Positions 17,354 to 26,899 of a stretch of DNA of 64,000 nt are shown here, in pieces (position 1 is the first letter of the stretch; each line of letters starts with the position of its first letter). This DNA comes from Bhargavaea cecembensis (GTDB lineage: Bacteria > Bacillota > Bacilli > Bacillales_A > Planococcaceae). The notes beneath the pieces were generated by a model that was not told where the DNA came from, did not search any database, and saw only the letters and a program-made list of their open reading frames with translations. The translations under genes were made by a program, and so were the position numbers. The stretch covers positions 558,001 to 622,000 of the forward strand of contig NZ_LQNT01000011.1 in the NCBI RefSeq assembly GCF_001619585.1, written 5' to 3'.

Positions 17354-18133
17354 TTAACCGATGACAATCGGCTTCCCCTGGTTCTTTAATGCCGCCAGGA
17401 CGCTCAATGCCGCAAGGTAACTCGTTTTCGGGTTGCCCGGCATGGGCAGGTTCTCGATGGTCATCGCCATGTTGCCGAAACTTCCCTCAACCTCAATGGT
17501 ATGGGTGTTCCGCTCCACGGACGGGTCCGCGATTACTCTGACCCCTGTCTTTTCCGTCCCGATGCCTGCGAGTGACAGGGCAAGTGCGACGTTGACGTTT
17601 TTCGGGAACTTTTTGATCGCCTCGCCTGCCGGGCCGTCAAACAGCAGCTTTTCTTCGCTGATTCCTTCAAGCCCGAGTGAGGCCGGTGATTTCCTCGTGG
17701 TGATCATCACCTTCTCCAATCCGCCCAGGGCATTTGCAGATTTCAGCAGATCAAGCCCGCCGACCGCACCGGACGGGAGATGGACGGTGCGTCCGTTCAT
17801 TTCCGCGGTTTTCCTGACGGTTTCTAGAAAAGCGGCATCTGCAAATGCGCCGATGCTGCTGACGACCAGATCTTTTTGATTCTCCAAAACCGGAATGGAA
17901 TAGGCCGCGGCCACTTCCACGGCGGCCGCCTCGATCACCATGTCCATGTCTGAGCCGATAAACGAGTCAAAGTCCTGATAAAAGCGGGTCTTGTACTGCT
18001 TTTCCAGCTGCCCGCCGGCCTCCCGGTTGCGCCCGAAAACAGCGGTGACAGTTCCAACAATCTGCCTTTCTTCATTGATGCTCTTAAGAAGGTAGTCCGC
18101 AATATTTCCTGTTCCCATGATGCCGATGTTCAA
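17354..18133 (-). CDS. nadX: L-aspartate dehydrogenase
   Basis: 259 residues from a TTG at 18133 with GGAGGAGGGG at 7 bases; another in-frame TTG at 18151 lies inside that ribosome site. The Rossmann start is NIGIMGTGNIADYLL. The middle LPSGAVGGLDLLKSA and the C-terminal NVNVALALSLAGIGTEKTGVRV cut here to NVNVALALSLAGIG match the AspDH family. It oxidises aspartate to iminoaspartate (NAD synthesis) or oxaloacetate plus ammonia. No nadA/nadC is nearby, so a catabolic role is possible. Confidence 0.85.
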   Translation of the reverse strand: MNIGIMGTGNIADYLLKSINEERQIVGTVTAVFGRNREAGGQLEKQYKTRFYQDFDSFIGSDMDMVIEAAAVEVAAAYSIPVLENQKDLVVSSIGAFADAAFLETVRKTAEMNGRTVHLPSGAVGGLDLLKSANALGGLEKVMITTRKSPASLGLEGISEEKLLFDGPAGEAIKKFPKNVNVALALSLAGIGTEKTGVRVIADPSVERNTHTIEVEGSFGNMAMTIENLPMPGNPKTSYLAALSVLAALKNQGKPIVIG

Positions 18134-18166
18134 AATAAGCCCCTCCTCCAAAAAGCTTCATCAGGT

Positions 18167-18955
18167 TCAGTTCCTGACCGTCTGGGCCTTTGAGAGAAGC
18201 GGGCGCCCATTGTCCCAGATGACATTGACCGGAATGCCGAAGAACTCGGACAAGCGGTCACTTGTCACGAGCTCATCCGTGTTGCCCGCATCGAATACCT
18301 GTCCTTCTTTCAAAAGGAGTGTCTTGTTGAAGGCCGGCAAGATCTCCTCGATGTGGTGCGTGACATAAAGGATGGTCGGTGCATCCGGCCTTTCTGCGAT
18401 CCGCCCGATCGACTCCAGCAGCTCCTCGCGCGCAAGAAAGTCAAGCCCGCTTGTCGGTTCGTCCAGGATCAGCAGCTCCGGATCCGCCATGAGTGCGCGG
18501 CCGATCAGCACCCGCTGCTTTTCACCTTGCGACAGCGTATCATAGTCCCGGTTGGCATATTCGAGGCAGCCGAGTTCCCTGAGGATGTCGACACCCTTCC
18601 GGTCGATTTCCTCCGTCGTCTCCTCATAGAGCCCGAACGATGCATACGCTCCGCTCAAGACGACCTCATACGCATTGTCCCCCGGCTCAAGCTTTTGCTG
18701 GATCAGTGACGAGACAAATCCGATCCGCCTGCGCAGCCGCTCTGCCAAATATGTTTTCCCGAACTCCATTCCGAGTACACGGATGGTGCCTGTTGTCGGG
18801 AACAGATAAGCGTTGATCAGCTCAAGAAGCGAGGTTTTTCCCGCGCCGTTCAGCCCGTACAGCACCCAGTGATCCCCTTTTTCGACGTTCCAATTGATGT
18901 CTTTCAGTATCCATTTCCCCTCCCGCTTGCGGGAGACGTTCTCCATCCTGATCAT
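18167..18955 (-). CDS. ABC transporter ATP-binding protein (YlmA-like)
   Basis: 262 residues from the ATG at 18955 (AAGGTG at 8 bases; a GTG one codon earlier is possible). Walker A is GLNGAGKTS, the signature is LSQGEKQRV, Walker B LLILDEPTSGLD, and the H-loop THH. It is a complete stand-alone ATPase of the YlmA/MolC-like group. No permease or binding protein is adjacent, so its transporter, if any, is elsewhere. It lies 33 bases before nadX on the same strand. Confidence 0.85.
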   Translation of the reverse strand: MIRMENVSRKREGKWILKDINWNVEKGDHWVLYGLNGAGKTSLLELINAYLFPTTGTIRVLGMEFGKTYLAERLRRRIGFVSSLIQQKLEPGDNAYEVVLSGAYASFGLYEETTEEIDRKGVDILRELGCLEYANRDYDTLSQGEKQRVLIGRALMADPELLILDEPTSGLDFLAREELLESIGRIAERPDAPTILYVTHHIEEILPAFNKTLLLKEGQVFDAGNTDELVTSDRLSEFFGIPVNVIWDNGRPLLSKAQTVRN

Positions 18956-19010
18956 CACGGCTTCACCTTCTTAATGTTCTGACTATATTGTACACCTGAT
19001 TGAACATAGG

Positions 19011-19041
19011 AAAAAGAGGCCCTTTGCCGGGCCTCTTTTTA
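19011..19041 (-). terminator. terminator of the pst-phoU operon
   Basis: AAAAGAGGCCC pairs with GGGCCTCTTTT around a short loop; on the minus strand a T-run (CTTTTTCC) follows, directly after the phoU stop codon. Confidence 0.88.
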
Positions 19042-19042
19042 A

Positions 19043-19714
19043 TCATTCATTCAGATTCAGTGTTTTCCCTTTGACCATGAAGATAATGTTCTCGGCCATG
19101 TTCGTGACGTGGTCGCCGACCCGTTCGAGGTGGCGGGAGATAAAGGCCAGCTGGGTGATCTGGTTCACGTGATCCGGGTTCCGGTGCATGTAGCCCATGA
19201 GTTCCTGGATCATCCGGCCGTATGCCTCATCGATTGCATCGTCTTCTTTTGCAAGCTCGAATGCAAGGTCGATGTCCTCCAGATCATAAGCGTCAAACGC
19301 CTTACGGAGCATGACCCGGACAGCATCCGCCATTTTCGGGATATCGACGATCGGTTTGATGAGCGGCTCTTCTCCGATGTGGAGCGTACTTTTCGCGATG
19401 TTCACCGCGAGGTCACCGATGCGTTCCACGTCGGTCGAAATTTTGAGCGCGACAATGATTTTGCGAAGGTCTGTCGCGACCGGCTGCTGCTGTGTAATCA
19501 GCTGGATGACCTTCTGATTAATCTCCTCATCCAGCGTATTGATCTCCGCGTCTTTCTGCTTGACTGCATTGGCAAGAGTCAGGTTCTGTGTTTTTAGTGC
19601 GTCCATCGAATCTCCGAGCTGGCGCTCCGCAAGATCCACCATCCGGAGCAGCTTACCCTTCAGTTCTTCCAGTTCCGATTCAAACGTTTTGCGTACATTT
19701 CCCATATTCCTCAA
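19043..19714 (-). CDS. phoU: phosphate-transport regulator PhoU
   Basis: 223 residues from a TTG at 19714, which has AAGGGGGAC at 7-8 bases; an ATG at 19705 is the alternative. Two three-helix PhoU repeats are visible, each with the metal-ligand pattern: DVERIGDLAVNIAKST and RHLERVGDHVTNMAENI. PhoU joins the Pst complex to the PhoR kinase and damps both phosphate uptake and Pho signalling. It is the last gene of pstSCAB-phoU, 16 bases after pstB. Confidence 0.92.
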   Translation of the reverse strand: MRNMGNVRKTFESELEELKGKLLRMVDLAERQLGDSMDALKTQNLTLANAVKQKDAEINTLDEEINQKVIQLITQQQPVATDLRKIIVALKISTDVERIGDLAVNIAKSTLHIGEEPLIKPIVDIPKMADAVRVMLRKAFDAYDLEDIDLAFELAKEDDAIDEAYGRMIQELMGYMHRNPDHVNQITQLAFISRHLERVGDHVTNMAENIIFMVKGKTLNLNE

Positions 19715-19730
19715 CTTCGTGTCCCCCTTC

Positions 19731-20567
19731 TTAACCGAACCGGCCGGAGATGTAATCTTCGGTCCGCTGGTCGGCCGGGTTCTGGAAAATCTTATTCGTG
19801 TCATCGAACTCAATGACTTCCCCGTTCAGGAAGAACGCCGTTTTGTCCGAAATCCGCGCTGCCTGCTGCATGTTGTGCGTGACAATGATGATCGAATAGT
19901 TTTCTTTGAGTTCCTGGACGAGCTCCTCGACTTTCAGCGTGGAGATCGGGTCAAGGGCAGATGTCGGTTCGTCCATGAGGATGACATCCGGCTCGATTGC
20001 AAGCGCACGGGCGATGCAGATCCGCTGTTGCTGACCGCCGGAAAGCGAGTAAGCATTCGTGCTCAGGCGGTCCTTGACCTCATCCCAGATCGCCGCGCCG
20101 CGAAGGCTCTGTTCAACAATTTCATCAAGAATCTTTTTGTTCTTGATGCCGTGGATACGCGGGCCGTAGGCGATATTGTCATAGATCGACTTCGGAAACG
20201 GGTTCGGCTTCTGGAACACCATGCCGACACGTGTGCGGAGTTCCTCGACCGAATACTTGGCATCGAAGATGTTGCGGCCGCGGTAGAGGATCTCGCCAGA
20301 TGTGCGGACGCCGTCAACCAGCTCCACCATGCGGTTGAGCGTCTTGATGTAGGTTGACTTGCCGCAGCCCGATGGCCCGATGATCGCGGTGACTTCGTTT
20401 TCGCGGATCGGCAGGTCGATGTTCTTGAGGGCGTGGTGGCTGCCGTACCAGAGGTTCAGCTGCTTCGTATTATAGACGACCGGCTTTGCCGCTTCCCGGG
20501 CTGGGGTTTCCATCGGGCTCACGGCTGCTTGGGTCTCGTTATCGGTTCGGTTCATAAGTTGTACCAT
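19731..20567 (-). CDS. pstB: phosphate ABC transporter ATPase PstB
   Basis: 278 residues. Walker [11 protein letters not shown]-loop VFQKPNPFP (typical of PstB), signature LSGGQQQR, Walker [14 protein letters not shown], and H-loop VTHNMQQA are all present. It powers the PstCA channel at the inner face of the membrane. The first 30 residues are an extra, Ala/Thr-rich tail that many PstB proteins lack. Twenty bases separate it from pstA. Confidence 0.96.
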   Translation of the reverse strand: MVQLMNRTDNETQAAVSPMETPAREAAKPVVYNTKQLNLWYGSHHALKNIDLPIRENEVTAIIGPSGCGKSTYIKTLNRMVELVDGVRTSGEILYRGRNIFDAKYSVEELRTRVGMVFQKPNPFPKSIYDNIAYGPRIHGIKNKKILDEIVEQSLRGAAIWDEVKDRLSTNAYSLSGGQQQRICIARALAIEPDVILMDEPTSALDPISTLKVEELVQELKENYSIIIVTHNMQQAARISDKTAFFLNGEVIEFDDTNKIFQNPADQRTEDYISGRFG

Positions 20568-20587
20568 TCCTTTTCTCCTCCCAGTTC

Positions 20588-21499
20588 TCAGTATCGCTTC
20601 TGGAATTTATTCCGGATCAGGACAGCAATCGAATTCATCAAAAGCAGGAACGCCATGAGAACAATGATGCCCGCAGAGGCAACATGCTGGAAATCGGCCT
20701 GTGGCCGCTTCGCCCAGTCGTAAATCTGCATCGGCAGTGCCGTGAACGTATCCATGACACCCGACGGCAGGAATTGAATGATGACCGGCACACCGATGAC
20801 GATGAGCGGCGCGGTCTCTCCGATTGCACGGGACAGGGCAAGAATGCTTCCTGTCAGGATGCCCGGGATCGCACTTGGAAGAACGACGCGGACAATGGTC
20901 TGCCACTTGGTCGCGCCCATCCCGTAGGATGCTTCACGCACATGCTGAGGCACGGCGCGGATCGCTTCCTGGGCGGCGACGATGATGACCGGAAGGATAA
21001 GCAGGCTCATCGTGAAACCTGCAGCCAGGATGCTGTTGCCGAGTGCCAGCGCCCGCACGAAGATCGTCAGTCCGAGAAGACCGAAGACGACGGACGGGAC
21101 ACCTGCCAGGTTCGAGATGTTCATGCGGATAAAATCATTGACCCGATTTTTCTTGGCGTATTCCTCCAGGTAGATCGCCGTGCCGATTCCGAGGAACATC
21201 GAAAGCGGTGCAACAACCGCCATGAGCCAGAGTGATCCGATGAGGGCGGCCTTGATGCCCGCCTTTTCTGGGAAACGCGATGCAAAGTTCTGGAAGAAGT
21301 CTGCGGACAGGAAGCCAAGGCCCTGCGACAGGATCCTGTAAAACAGGATACCGAGCACGAGCAGTGCCACAAGTGTCGCCATGAAGAACAGTGTTTTGAA
21401 GACCGTATTGGTGATTTTCCGGCCGTCCATCCGCTTGGACACGGACGTCTGGTCGATATAGCGTTTGTTGACGCCGGGTTGCTGTTCAGTGATTCTCAT
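20588..21499 (-). CDS. pstA: phosphate ABC transporter permease PstA
   Basis: 303 residues with six hydrophobic helices and the permease EAA loop [20 protein letters not shown]. The N-terminal 30 residues are cytoplasmic and polar. It forms the phosphate channel with PstC. The start is one base after the pstC stop (GAGGCG upstream inside pstC), indicating coupled translation. Confidence 0.95.
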   Translation of the reverse strand: MRITEQQPGVNKRYIDQTSVSKRMDGRKITNTVFKTLFFMATLVALLVLGILFYRILSQGLGFLSADFFQNFASRFPEKAGIKAALIGSLWLMAVVAPLSMFLGIGTAIYLEEYAKKNRVNDFIRMNISNLAGVPSVVFGLLGLTIFVRALALGNSILAAGFTMSLLILPVIIVAAQEAIRAVPQHVREASYGMGATKWQTIVRVVLPSAIPGILTGSILALSRAIGETAPLIVIGVPVIIQFLPSGVMDTFTALPMQIYDWAKRPQADFQHVASAGIIVLMAFLLLMNSIAVLIRNKFQKRY

Positions 21500-21500
21500 C

Positions 21501-22451
21501 TTAGTACGCCTCCCTGAATCGTTTCGTGATGCGGTTTGCCAGGAAGTTCATCAGGAGTGTGAAGAGGAACAATGTGAAACCGACAGCATAGATCGAATAG
21601 TAGATCGGTGTGCCATAACCTGCGTCACCCGTGGAGACCTGTACGATATAGGCGGTCATCGTCTGGATGGAGCCGGTGAAATCCGCATCGAAGCGCGGTG
21701 TCGAACCGCCTGCGAGTGACACGATCATCGTCTCTCCGATCGCACGCGATGTGGCCAGTACGACCGATGCAAGGATTCCGGAAAGGGCCGCCGGAAGGAC
21801 AACTTTCATGGCGACCTCAAATTTCGTCGCGCCCATCGCGAGGGCCCCTTCCCTCATGGCATTCGGGACTGCACTCATGGCGTCTTCGGAAAGCGAAGCG
21901 ATCATCGGGATGATCATAAAACCGACCACGATCCCGGGACTGAGGGCATTGAAGATTTTCAGGTCCGGAATGATCGTCTGCAGGACCGGCGTCACGAATG
22001 TCAAAGCGAAGAAGCCATAGACAATCGTCGGGACGCCCGCCAATACCTCAAGGACCGGTTTGATGATCCGGCGCGCGTTGTCCGAAGCATATTCGCTCAG
22101 GTAGATCGCAGCTGCCAGGCCGATCGGAACGGCCACAACCACAGCGATCAGTGTGACCTTGAGCGTACCGACAATCAGCGGCAGAATGCCGAATCTCGGT
22201 TCCTTATTGGAGAACGGCAGCCATTCTGTTCCGAAGATGAACGACAGGATCGGCACTTGTCTGAAGAACGTCACCGTCTCGAAGATCAGCGTGGCGACTA
22301 TGCCGATGGTTGTCAGCACAGAGACGCCTGCAATCAGGAAGAGGATGACCGGGATGATTTTCTCGATGACTTTTTTTCGTTTGTTGTTTCCCGCTTTGGC
22401 GATAAGTTCCTGTACGGATGCCCGTTCCCGGGTAGTCGGATTTACCATCAT
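21501..22451 (-). CDS. pstC: phosphate ABC transporter permease PstC
   Basis: 316 residues, six helices, and the EAA loop AMREGALAMGATKFEVAMKV. GTEWLPFSN before the second helix is common to PstC proteins. GGAGG precedes two successive ATGs (22451, 22448); either may be used. A hairpin lies in the 85-base gap to pstS, so pstC and downstream genes are probably expressed less than pstS. Confidence 0.95.
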   Translation of the reverse strand: MMVNPTTRERASVQELIAKAGNNKRKKVIEKIIPVILFLIAGVSVLTTIGIVATLIFETVTFFRQVPILSFIFGTEWLPFSNKEPRFGILPLIVGTLKVTLIAVVVAVPIGLAAAIYLSEYASDNARRIIKPVLEVLAGVPTIVYGFFALTFVTPVLQTIIPDLKIFNALSPGIVVGFMIIPMIASLSEDAMSAVPNAMREGALAMGATKFEVAMKVVLPAALSGILASVVLATSRAIGETMIVSLAGGSTPRFDADFTGSIQTMTAYIVQVSTGDAGYGTPIYYSIYAVGFTLFLFTLLMNFLANRITKRFREAY

Positions 22452-22479
22452 TTACCTCCATTTATTTGAAAAGCAGAAA

Positions 22480-22507
22480 GAAATGAGCAGCGGAATGCCG
22501 CTCATTT
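22480..22507 (-). terminator. hairpin between pstS and pstC (partial terminator or mRNA stabiliser)
   Basis: AATGAGC (22482-22488) pairs with GCTCATT (22499-22505) with additional inner pairs and a small bulge; on the minus strand TTTCTTTCT follows. It lies within the operon, so it should only attenuate. Confidence 0.6.
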
Positions 22508-22536
22508 TACTCTGCAAAAGATTAGAGAGATGAAGC

Positions 22537-23541
22537 TCAGTTTTTGAATTCTTCCAGCTTTGCTTTCTGTTCGTCAGACACTTCCTGAGGGAGGCTGACG
22601 TAGCCGACTGCTTCAGCCATCGCTCCAGCGTTATCCAGTGCGAATTCGAAGAAGTCATAAGTTGCTGCATCGTTCTCGAGCGATTCGTTGCTCACATAAG
22701 TGTAGAGCGGACGGGAAAGCGGAGAATATTCACCGGATTCAATCGTTTCGTTCGACGGCTCTACCCCATCAATTGCTACAGCTGTGATGGTATCCTGGTT
22801 GGCTACGTAGTACGAGTATCCGAAGAAGCCAATGGCGTTCTTGTCACCTTGTACACCTTGCACGAGGACGTTGTCGTCTTCAGAGAGTGTTGCGTCCTGG
22901 ACCATGTCTTCTTCTTCAAGGATGACTTCGTTGAAGTAGTCATACGTACCGGAATCTGTACCCGGGGAGTAGAAGACGATTTCTTCTTCAGGCCATTCAG
23001 GGTTGATGTCGGACCATTTCTTGGTTGTGCCGTCTTCCACCCAGATCTTCTTGAGGTCTTCGACTGTCAGTTCTGTTGCCCAGTCGTTTTCCGGGTTGAC
23101 AACTACTGTCAGGCCATCGTAGGCCAGAAGGAACTCCGTATAGTCAACGCCTGCTTCTTCAAGCTTCTGCTTTTCTTCGTCTTTGATCTCACGGGATGCG
23201 TTCGAGAAGTCAGTTTCGCCTGCGATGAACTTCTCCATTCCGCCGCCCGTACCGGATACGCCGACCGTTACCTGGACGTCAGTGCCTGTTGCTGCATATT
23301 CTTCAACGAGGGCTTCCATGACCGGCGCGACCGTACTCGAGCCATCGCCGGAAACTTGGCCTTCAACTGCTTCCTCAGAAGACTGATCTGCAGATTCACT
23401 TGCCGTGTCGCTTTCAGCTGCCTGTTCTTCAGTTGCTTCATCTTCAGTTGCTGCATCATCTTCCGCGTCGCTTCCGCATGCGCCAAGCAGTAGAGCCGAT
23501 GAGACGACTGTGAGTCCGAGATAGTGTTTCCAGCTTTTCAT
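22537..23541 (-). CDS. pstS: phosphate-binding lipoprotein PstS
   Basis: 334 residues. Signal peptide with lipobox LLGAC (Cys22 would be lipidated), then a strongly acidic Glu/Asp/Ala/Ser linker up to about residue 60. The binding domain starts GQVSGDGSSTVAPV and contains TDFSNASREI, NAIGFFGYSYY: phosphate-ligand loops of the PBP family. It captures phosphate outside the membrane for PstCAB. First gene of the operon, with a Pho-box-like array upstream. Confidence 0.95.
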   Translation of the reverse strand: MKSWKHYLGLTVVSSALLLGACGSDAEDDAATEDEATEEQAAESDTASESADQSSEEAVEGQVSGDGSSTVAPVMEALVEEYAATGTDVQVTVGVSGTGGGMEKFIAGETDFSNASREIKDEEKQKLEEAGVDYTEFLLAYDGLTVVVNPENDWATELTVEDLKKIWVEDGTTKKWSDINPEWPEEEIVFYSPGTDSGTYDYFNEVILEEEDMVQDATLSEDDNVLVQGVQGDKNAIGFFGYSYYVANQDTITAVAIDGVEPSNETIESGEYSPLSRPLYTYVSNESLENDAATYDFFEFALDNAGAMAEAVGYVSLPQEVSDEQKAKLEEFKN

Positions 23542-23624
23542 GTAATTGTTCCCCCTGTTAGTCGTAGTCGTTTTGTTTACAGTCCCTACTTTACCAACGG
23601 GTTGTTGAGGACAAATGAATCAGA

Positions 23625-23673
23625 TGTAAAGGGATTGTTAATGTAAATATGAAGGGAGTTTACAAAGTTAACA
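23625..23673 (-). promoter_or_regulatory. PhoP-box-like direct-repeat array upstream of pstS
   Basis: On the minus strand TTTACA (23630-23625), TTAACA (23641-23636), TTCATA (23653-23648) and a TTTGTAAAC/GTTAAC region (23659-23672) recur at 11-12 base steps, as in PhoP boxes of Bacillus (TTAACA-like hexamers, 11-base pitch). A possible -10, TAAAGT, lies at 23593-23588. Confidence 0.6.
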
Positions 23674-24132
23674 GAGGCCCTGTGGAAGGCGGCAGAACGG
23701 CGTTCTTATTTTGGAGATGAGTCTTAAGGCAGACCGAAAAAGAACTTGAATCTGCCAAACAGATTAGTTTCTTATCCTATTTATAGTTACATTAGACGGA
23801 TATGTCCTCCTGCGCATTAATAAGAAAGACGGATTTACGAACATACAAAAAAGACAGGCCCCTCTTCTTTGATCCGTCTTTTGAAATACACGATAGCTGT
23901 CTTGTTTATGAGATATCATACGGTTTTCCACTCCAGGTCCTCTCTCTGTTGCCCGATCAGTCGCCGGTGACTGGCGTCTTTGAAATGCACAAAACATTGT
24001 GTTGTGTCCTGTGTAGTTCCCGGCTATCTTATTTCACAACTGACCCCTTCAGTTCAGATGAAATTGAACCTTTTAATAAGTCAGCCAACCGGTATGATAA
24101 GTCTTATCTTATATAGAAGAGAAGGGGTCATT
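23674..24132. other. 459-base region without a recognisable gene
   Basis: Two small overlapping open frames exist, one on each strand (about 75-105 codons), but neither has a good ribosome site or a recognisable product. The region contains a 10-bp perfect inverted repeat (AAAGACGGAT 23823-23832 and ATCCGTCTTT 23870-23879) and a small GC hairpin near 23957-23972. It may be a long leader of the ECF S-component gene or a decayed gene. Confidence 0.45.
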
Positions 24133-24672
24133 ATGCAGAAAACTCATCCGGTTTCCGTCACACGGAATAAAACATACGACATGATCATCACCGGAATGCT
24201 GATTGCGCTTGTCTTTATGACGACACTGCTACTTAATATCAAACTGCCGATCACGGCAAACGGCGGCCTGGTGCACCTTGGCACCGCCATGCTCTTCATT
24301 TCTTCAATCATGTTCGGACCAAAAAAGGGCGCCATTGCCGGGGGCGTCGGCATGGCGCTCTTCGATCTGGTTTCCGGATGGACATTGTGGGCACCGTTCT
24401 CCCTCCTTACCCGGGGGCTGCAGGGCTACATCGTTGGTAAAATCGCCTGGTCTGGCGGCCGGGAAGGAAAGAGCACGGTTTTCAACGTCATCGCCGCAGT
24501 TGTCTCGCTGCCATTCATGCTGGCAGGGTACTACCTGTGTGAAGCCGTCCTGTTCAGCAACTGGATCATTCCGGCAGCTTCGATTCCGGGCAACATCACC
24601 CAGAACGTAGTCGGCCTGATTGTCGCCATCCCGGTCTGCATCGCACTCAAGAAAGTCCCTGCATTCAAATAA
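24133..24672 (+). CDS. ECF transporter S component (PF07155-like)
   Basis: 179 residues from the ATG at 24133 (AAGGGGTC upstream); the frame is open further but unconvincing. Five to six helices are visible, with the S-component pattern NGGLVHLGTAMLFISSIMFG, then GPKKGAIAGGVGMALFDLVSG. S components bind a vitamin or its precursor in the membrane and share an EcfAA'T motor encoded elsewhere. This subfamily includes hydroxymethylpyrimidine/thiamine-type carriers, but the substrate is not clear, and I saw no known riboswitch upstream. Confidence 0.75.
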   Translation: MQKTHPVSVTRNKTYDMIITGMLIALVFMTTLLLNIKLPITANGGLVHLGTAMLFISSIMFGPKKGAIAGGVGMALFDLVSGWTLWAPFSLLTRGLQGYIVGKIAWSGGREGKSTVFNVIAAVVSLPFMLAGYYLCEAVLFSNWIIPAASIPGNITQNVVGLIVAIPVCIALKKVPAFK

Positions 24673-24675
24673 ACA

Positions 24676-24712
24676 GAGAGCGCCGTCCCACTTGGGACGG
24701 CGCTCTTTTCGC
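24676..24712. terminator. terminator between the ECF S component and mqo
   Basis: GAGCGCCGTCCC pairs with GGGACGGCGCTC around a 4-base loop, followed by TTTTC on the plus strand. It also lies right after the mqo stop; its T-tract on that side is weaker. Confidence 0.85.
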
Positions 24713-24713
24713 A

Positions 24714-26219
24714 TCAGCTATGGACTGGCTCTTTTTCGCTTTCGTTCAGGCCGAGCACTTCTGCAGTCTCGGAATGAATTTTCTCGAAGAGTTCAGGGTT
24801 TTCGGAGAGGGAGGTGCCGTAGGAAGGAACCATTTCCTTGATCTTCGGCTCCCAGTCACCGTACTGCTCAGGGAAGCATTTCTCGAGAATCTCGAGCATG
24901 ACATGAACGGCGGTGGACGCGCCCGGTGATGCGCCGAGAAGCGCCGCAACAGAGCCGTCCTGGGCCGTCACGACTTCCGTACCGAACTGGAGTGTGCCCT
25001 TGCCGCCCTGCTCGGTATCTTTGATGACCTGGACGCGCTGGCCTGCGATGACGACATCCCAGTCTTCGCTTTTCGCACTCGGGATGAATTCACGCAGCAC
25101 GTCAACGCGCTGTTCCTGGTTCAGCATCAGCTGCTCGATCAGGTACTTGGTCAGTTTCATTTCCTTCGCGCCTGCGGACAGCATCGTCAGCAGGTTATTC
25201 GGCTTCACGGACTTGATCAGGTCCAGATAAGAACCCGTCTTCAGGAACTTCGGCGAGAAGCCTGCATATGGGCCGAAGAGAAGGGAACGCTTGCCGTCGA
25301 TATAGCGGGTGTCGAGGTGAGGCACCGACATCGGCGGTGCGCCGACCTTCGCCTTGCCGTATACTTTCGAACGGTGTTGCTCGATGACTTCCGGGTTGTT
25401 GCAGACGAGGAACAGTCCGCTGACCGGGAAACCGCCGATATGCTTGGATTCCGGAATGCCCGTTTTTTGGAGCAGGTGAAGGCTGCCGCCGCCCGCGCCG
25501 ATAAAGACGAACTTCGCTGTGTGGTACTCCAGCTTGTTGCCGTCGAGATCACGGACTTTCACTTCCCACTTGTCGCCGGAGCGCCGAATGTCTTCGACAC
25601 TGTGACGATAGTCCACCGAAACTTCCTGACGCTGCAGGTGTTCGAAGAGGACGCGTGTCAGTTCGCCGAAGTTGACGTCTGTCCCGGAGTCGATTTTCGT
25701 CGCCGCGATTGGCTCGTCAACATTACGGCCTTCCATCATCAGAGGAATCCATTCCTTCAGTGTCTCCGGAGAGTCGCTGAACTCCATCCCCCCGAACAGC
25801 GGATTGTCGGATAGCGCTTCAAAACGCTTTTTCAGGAACGTGACATTGTCCTCGCCTTCCACAAAGGAGATATGCGGAAGCGGCATGATGAAATTCTCCG
25901 GGTCCTGAATCAGATTGTTTTTGACCAGGTGGGCCCAGAACTGACGGGAAAGCTGGAACTGTTCGTTTACACGAATGGCTTTCTTCGTATCGACCGTGCC
26001 GTCTTCTTTCTGGGGTGTATAGTTCAGCTCGCACAGCGCAGAGTGGCCTGTGCCCGCGTTATTCCATTCGTTGGAGCTTTCTTCCCCCGGCTTATCAAGT
26101 TTCTCGAATACTTTGATCTTCATATCCGGCGAGAGCTCTTTCAGCAAGGATCCCAAAGTCGCGCTCATGATACCGGCACCGATCAAAATCACATCTGTTT
26201 GCTTTTGCATGCTGCTCAT
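24714..26219 (-). CDS. mqo: malate:quinone oxidoreductase
   Basis: 501 residues, the usual length. The FAD-binding start is [18 protein letters not shown], followed by [20 protein letters not shown], a hallmark of Mqo. C-terminal [17 protein letters not shown] is also typical. This peripheral membrane flavoenzyme oxidises malate to oxaloacetate and passes electrons to menaquinone. AAGGAAGG precedes the ATG. It is a single gene between terminators; a TATAAT-like box (26324-26319) could be its -10. Confidence 0.96.
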   Translation of the reverse strand: MSSMQKQTDVILIGAGIMSATLGSLLKELSPDMKIKVFEKLDKPGEESSNEWNNAGTGHSALCELNYTPQKEDGTVDTKKAIRVNEQFQLSRQFWAHLVKNNLIQDPENFIMPLPHISFVEGEDNVTFLKKRFEALSDNPLFGGMEFSDSPETLKEWIPLMMEGRNVDEPIAATKIDSGTDVNFGELTRVLFEHLQRQEVSVDYRHSVEDIRRSGDKWEVKVRDLDGNKLEYHTAKFVFIGAGGGSLHLLQKTGIPESKHIGGFPVSGLFLVCNNPEVIEQHRSKVYGKAKVGAPPMSVPHLDTRYIDGKRSLLFGPYAGFSPKFLKTGSYLDLIKSVKPNNLLTMLSAGAKEMKLTKYLIEQLMLNQEQRVDVLREFIPSAKSEDWDVVIAGQRVQVIKDTEQGGKGTLQFGTEVVTAQDGSVAALLGASPGASTAVHVMLEILEKCFPEQYGDWEPKIKEMVPSYGTSLSENPELFEKIHSETAEVLGLNESEKEPVHS

Positions 26220-26560
26220 GACAACCTTCCTTATCCCCTGGATTTATGATTTACTATCAGAGCTCCCGCTCCGGTGAAGCACCGGCCGGGAACACATTTA
26301 GGTTTATTCTTAATCTTCATTATAACATAATTCGACAGTAGACCTTCCTATTTACTGCAGATTGCATACCGGTACAATTATACCTTTTTTGCATATGTAA
26401 TGAGGCCTCATTGGCCAAATAAGGAACACCATGCGTGAAATAGCATTCAACTGTACAGAATAGAAAAGGCTTTCATCCATATGATACGGATGAAAGCCGA
26501 TGAGATCGTACTCAAGCGGACGTAGCTTAAATTCTGCGCGAAGCCAGGCAGTGTCTATGA
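26220..26560. other. intergenic region with mqo promoter, palindrome and terminator
   Basis: No gene is seen. It contains a candidate mqo -10 (TATAAT, 26324-26319 on the minus strand), a 14-bp perfect palindrome AATGAGGCCTCATT (26399-26412), and the terminator of the DUF378 gene at 26468-26498. Confidence 0.5.
26468..26498 (-). terminator. terminator downstream of the DUF378 gene
   Basis: Perfect 11-bp stem GGCTTTCATCC/GGATGAAAGCC with a 9-base loop, followed by TTTTCTATT on the minus strand; about 60 bases after the stop codon. Confidence 0.85.
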
Positions 26561-26899
26561 TTACAATCCATCGTTGTTGCGGTTGTCCTTTTTTAACTCA
26601 TTATCCCGCTCTTTACTGAAATCGGGCTCTTCACCGAATTCTGTGCGTAAATCCTGATTGGAGATTCTTGATGGCCGGTCACTGGTAACCACGGTGTCAA
26701 TTTCTTCGCTCGGCTTAAACAACAAACCAATACAGACCAGGGCACTAATTCCGACAAGACCATAGACGACCCTGGACAAGAATGCATCTTGACCTCCAAA
26801 TAGGGATGCCACTAAATCAAACTGGAAAAACCCGATCAATCCCCAGTTAAGGCCACCGATGATGAGGAGAGCCAGCGCAATCCGTGAAAGCACACTCAT
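26561..26899 (-). CDS. DUF378 small membrane protein
   Basis: 112 residues, ATG after AAGGAGGATG. Two hydrophobic helices: about residues 5-27, with the family signature ALLIIGGLNWGLIG, and 42-61. The C-terminal 50 residues are polar and charged (many Glu, Asp, Lys, Arg), an extension beyond the usual 60-70 residue DUF378 core. Function is unknown. It forms a single-gene unit. Confidence 0.8.
   Translation of the reverse strand: MSVLSRIALALLIIGGLNWGLIGFFQFDLVASLFGGQDAFLSRVVYGLVGISALVCIGLLFKPSEEIDTVVTSDRPSRISNQDLRTEFGEEPDFSKERDNELKKDNRNNDGL

Noticed and set aside
23802-24116. Open frame of 104 codons before the ECF S component
   Set aside because: No ribosome site, no recognisable family, and composition unlike the coding regions; left as unassigned sequence.
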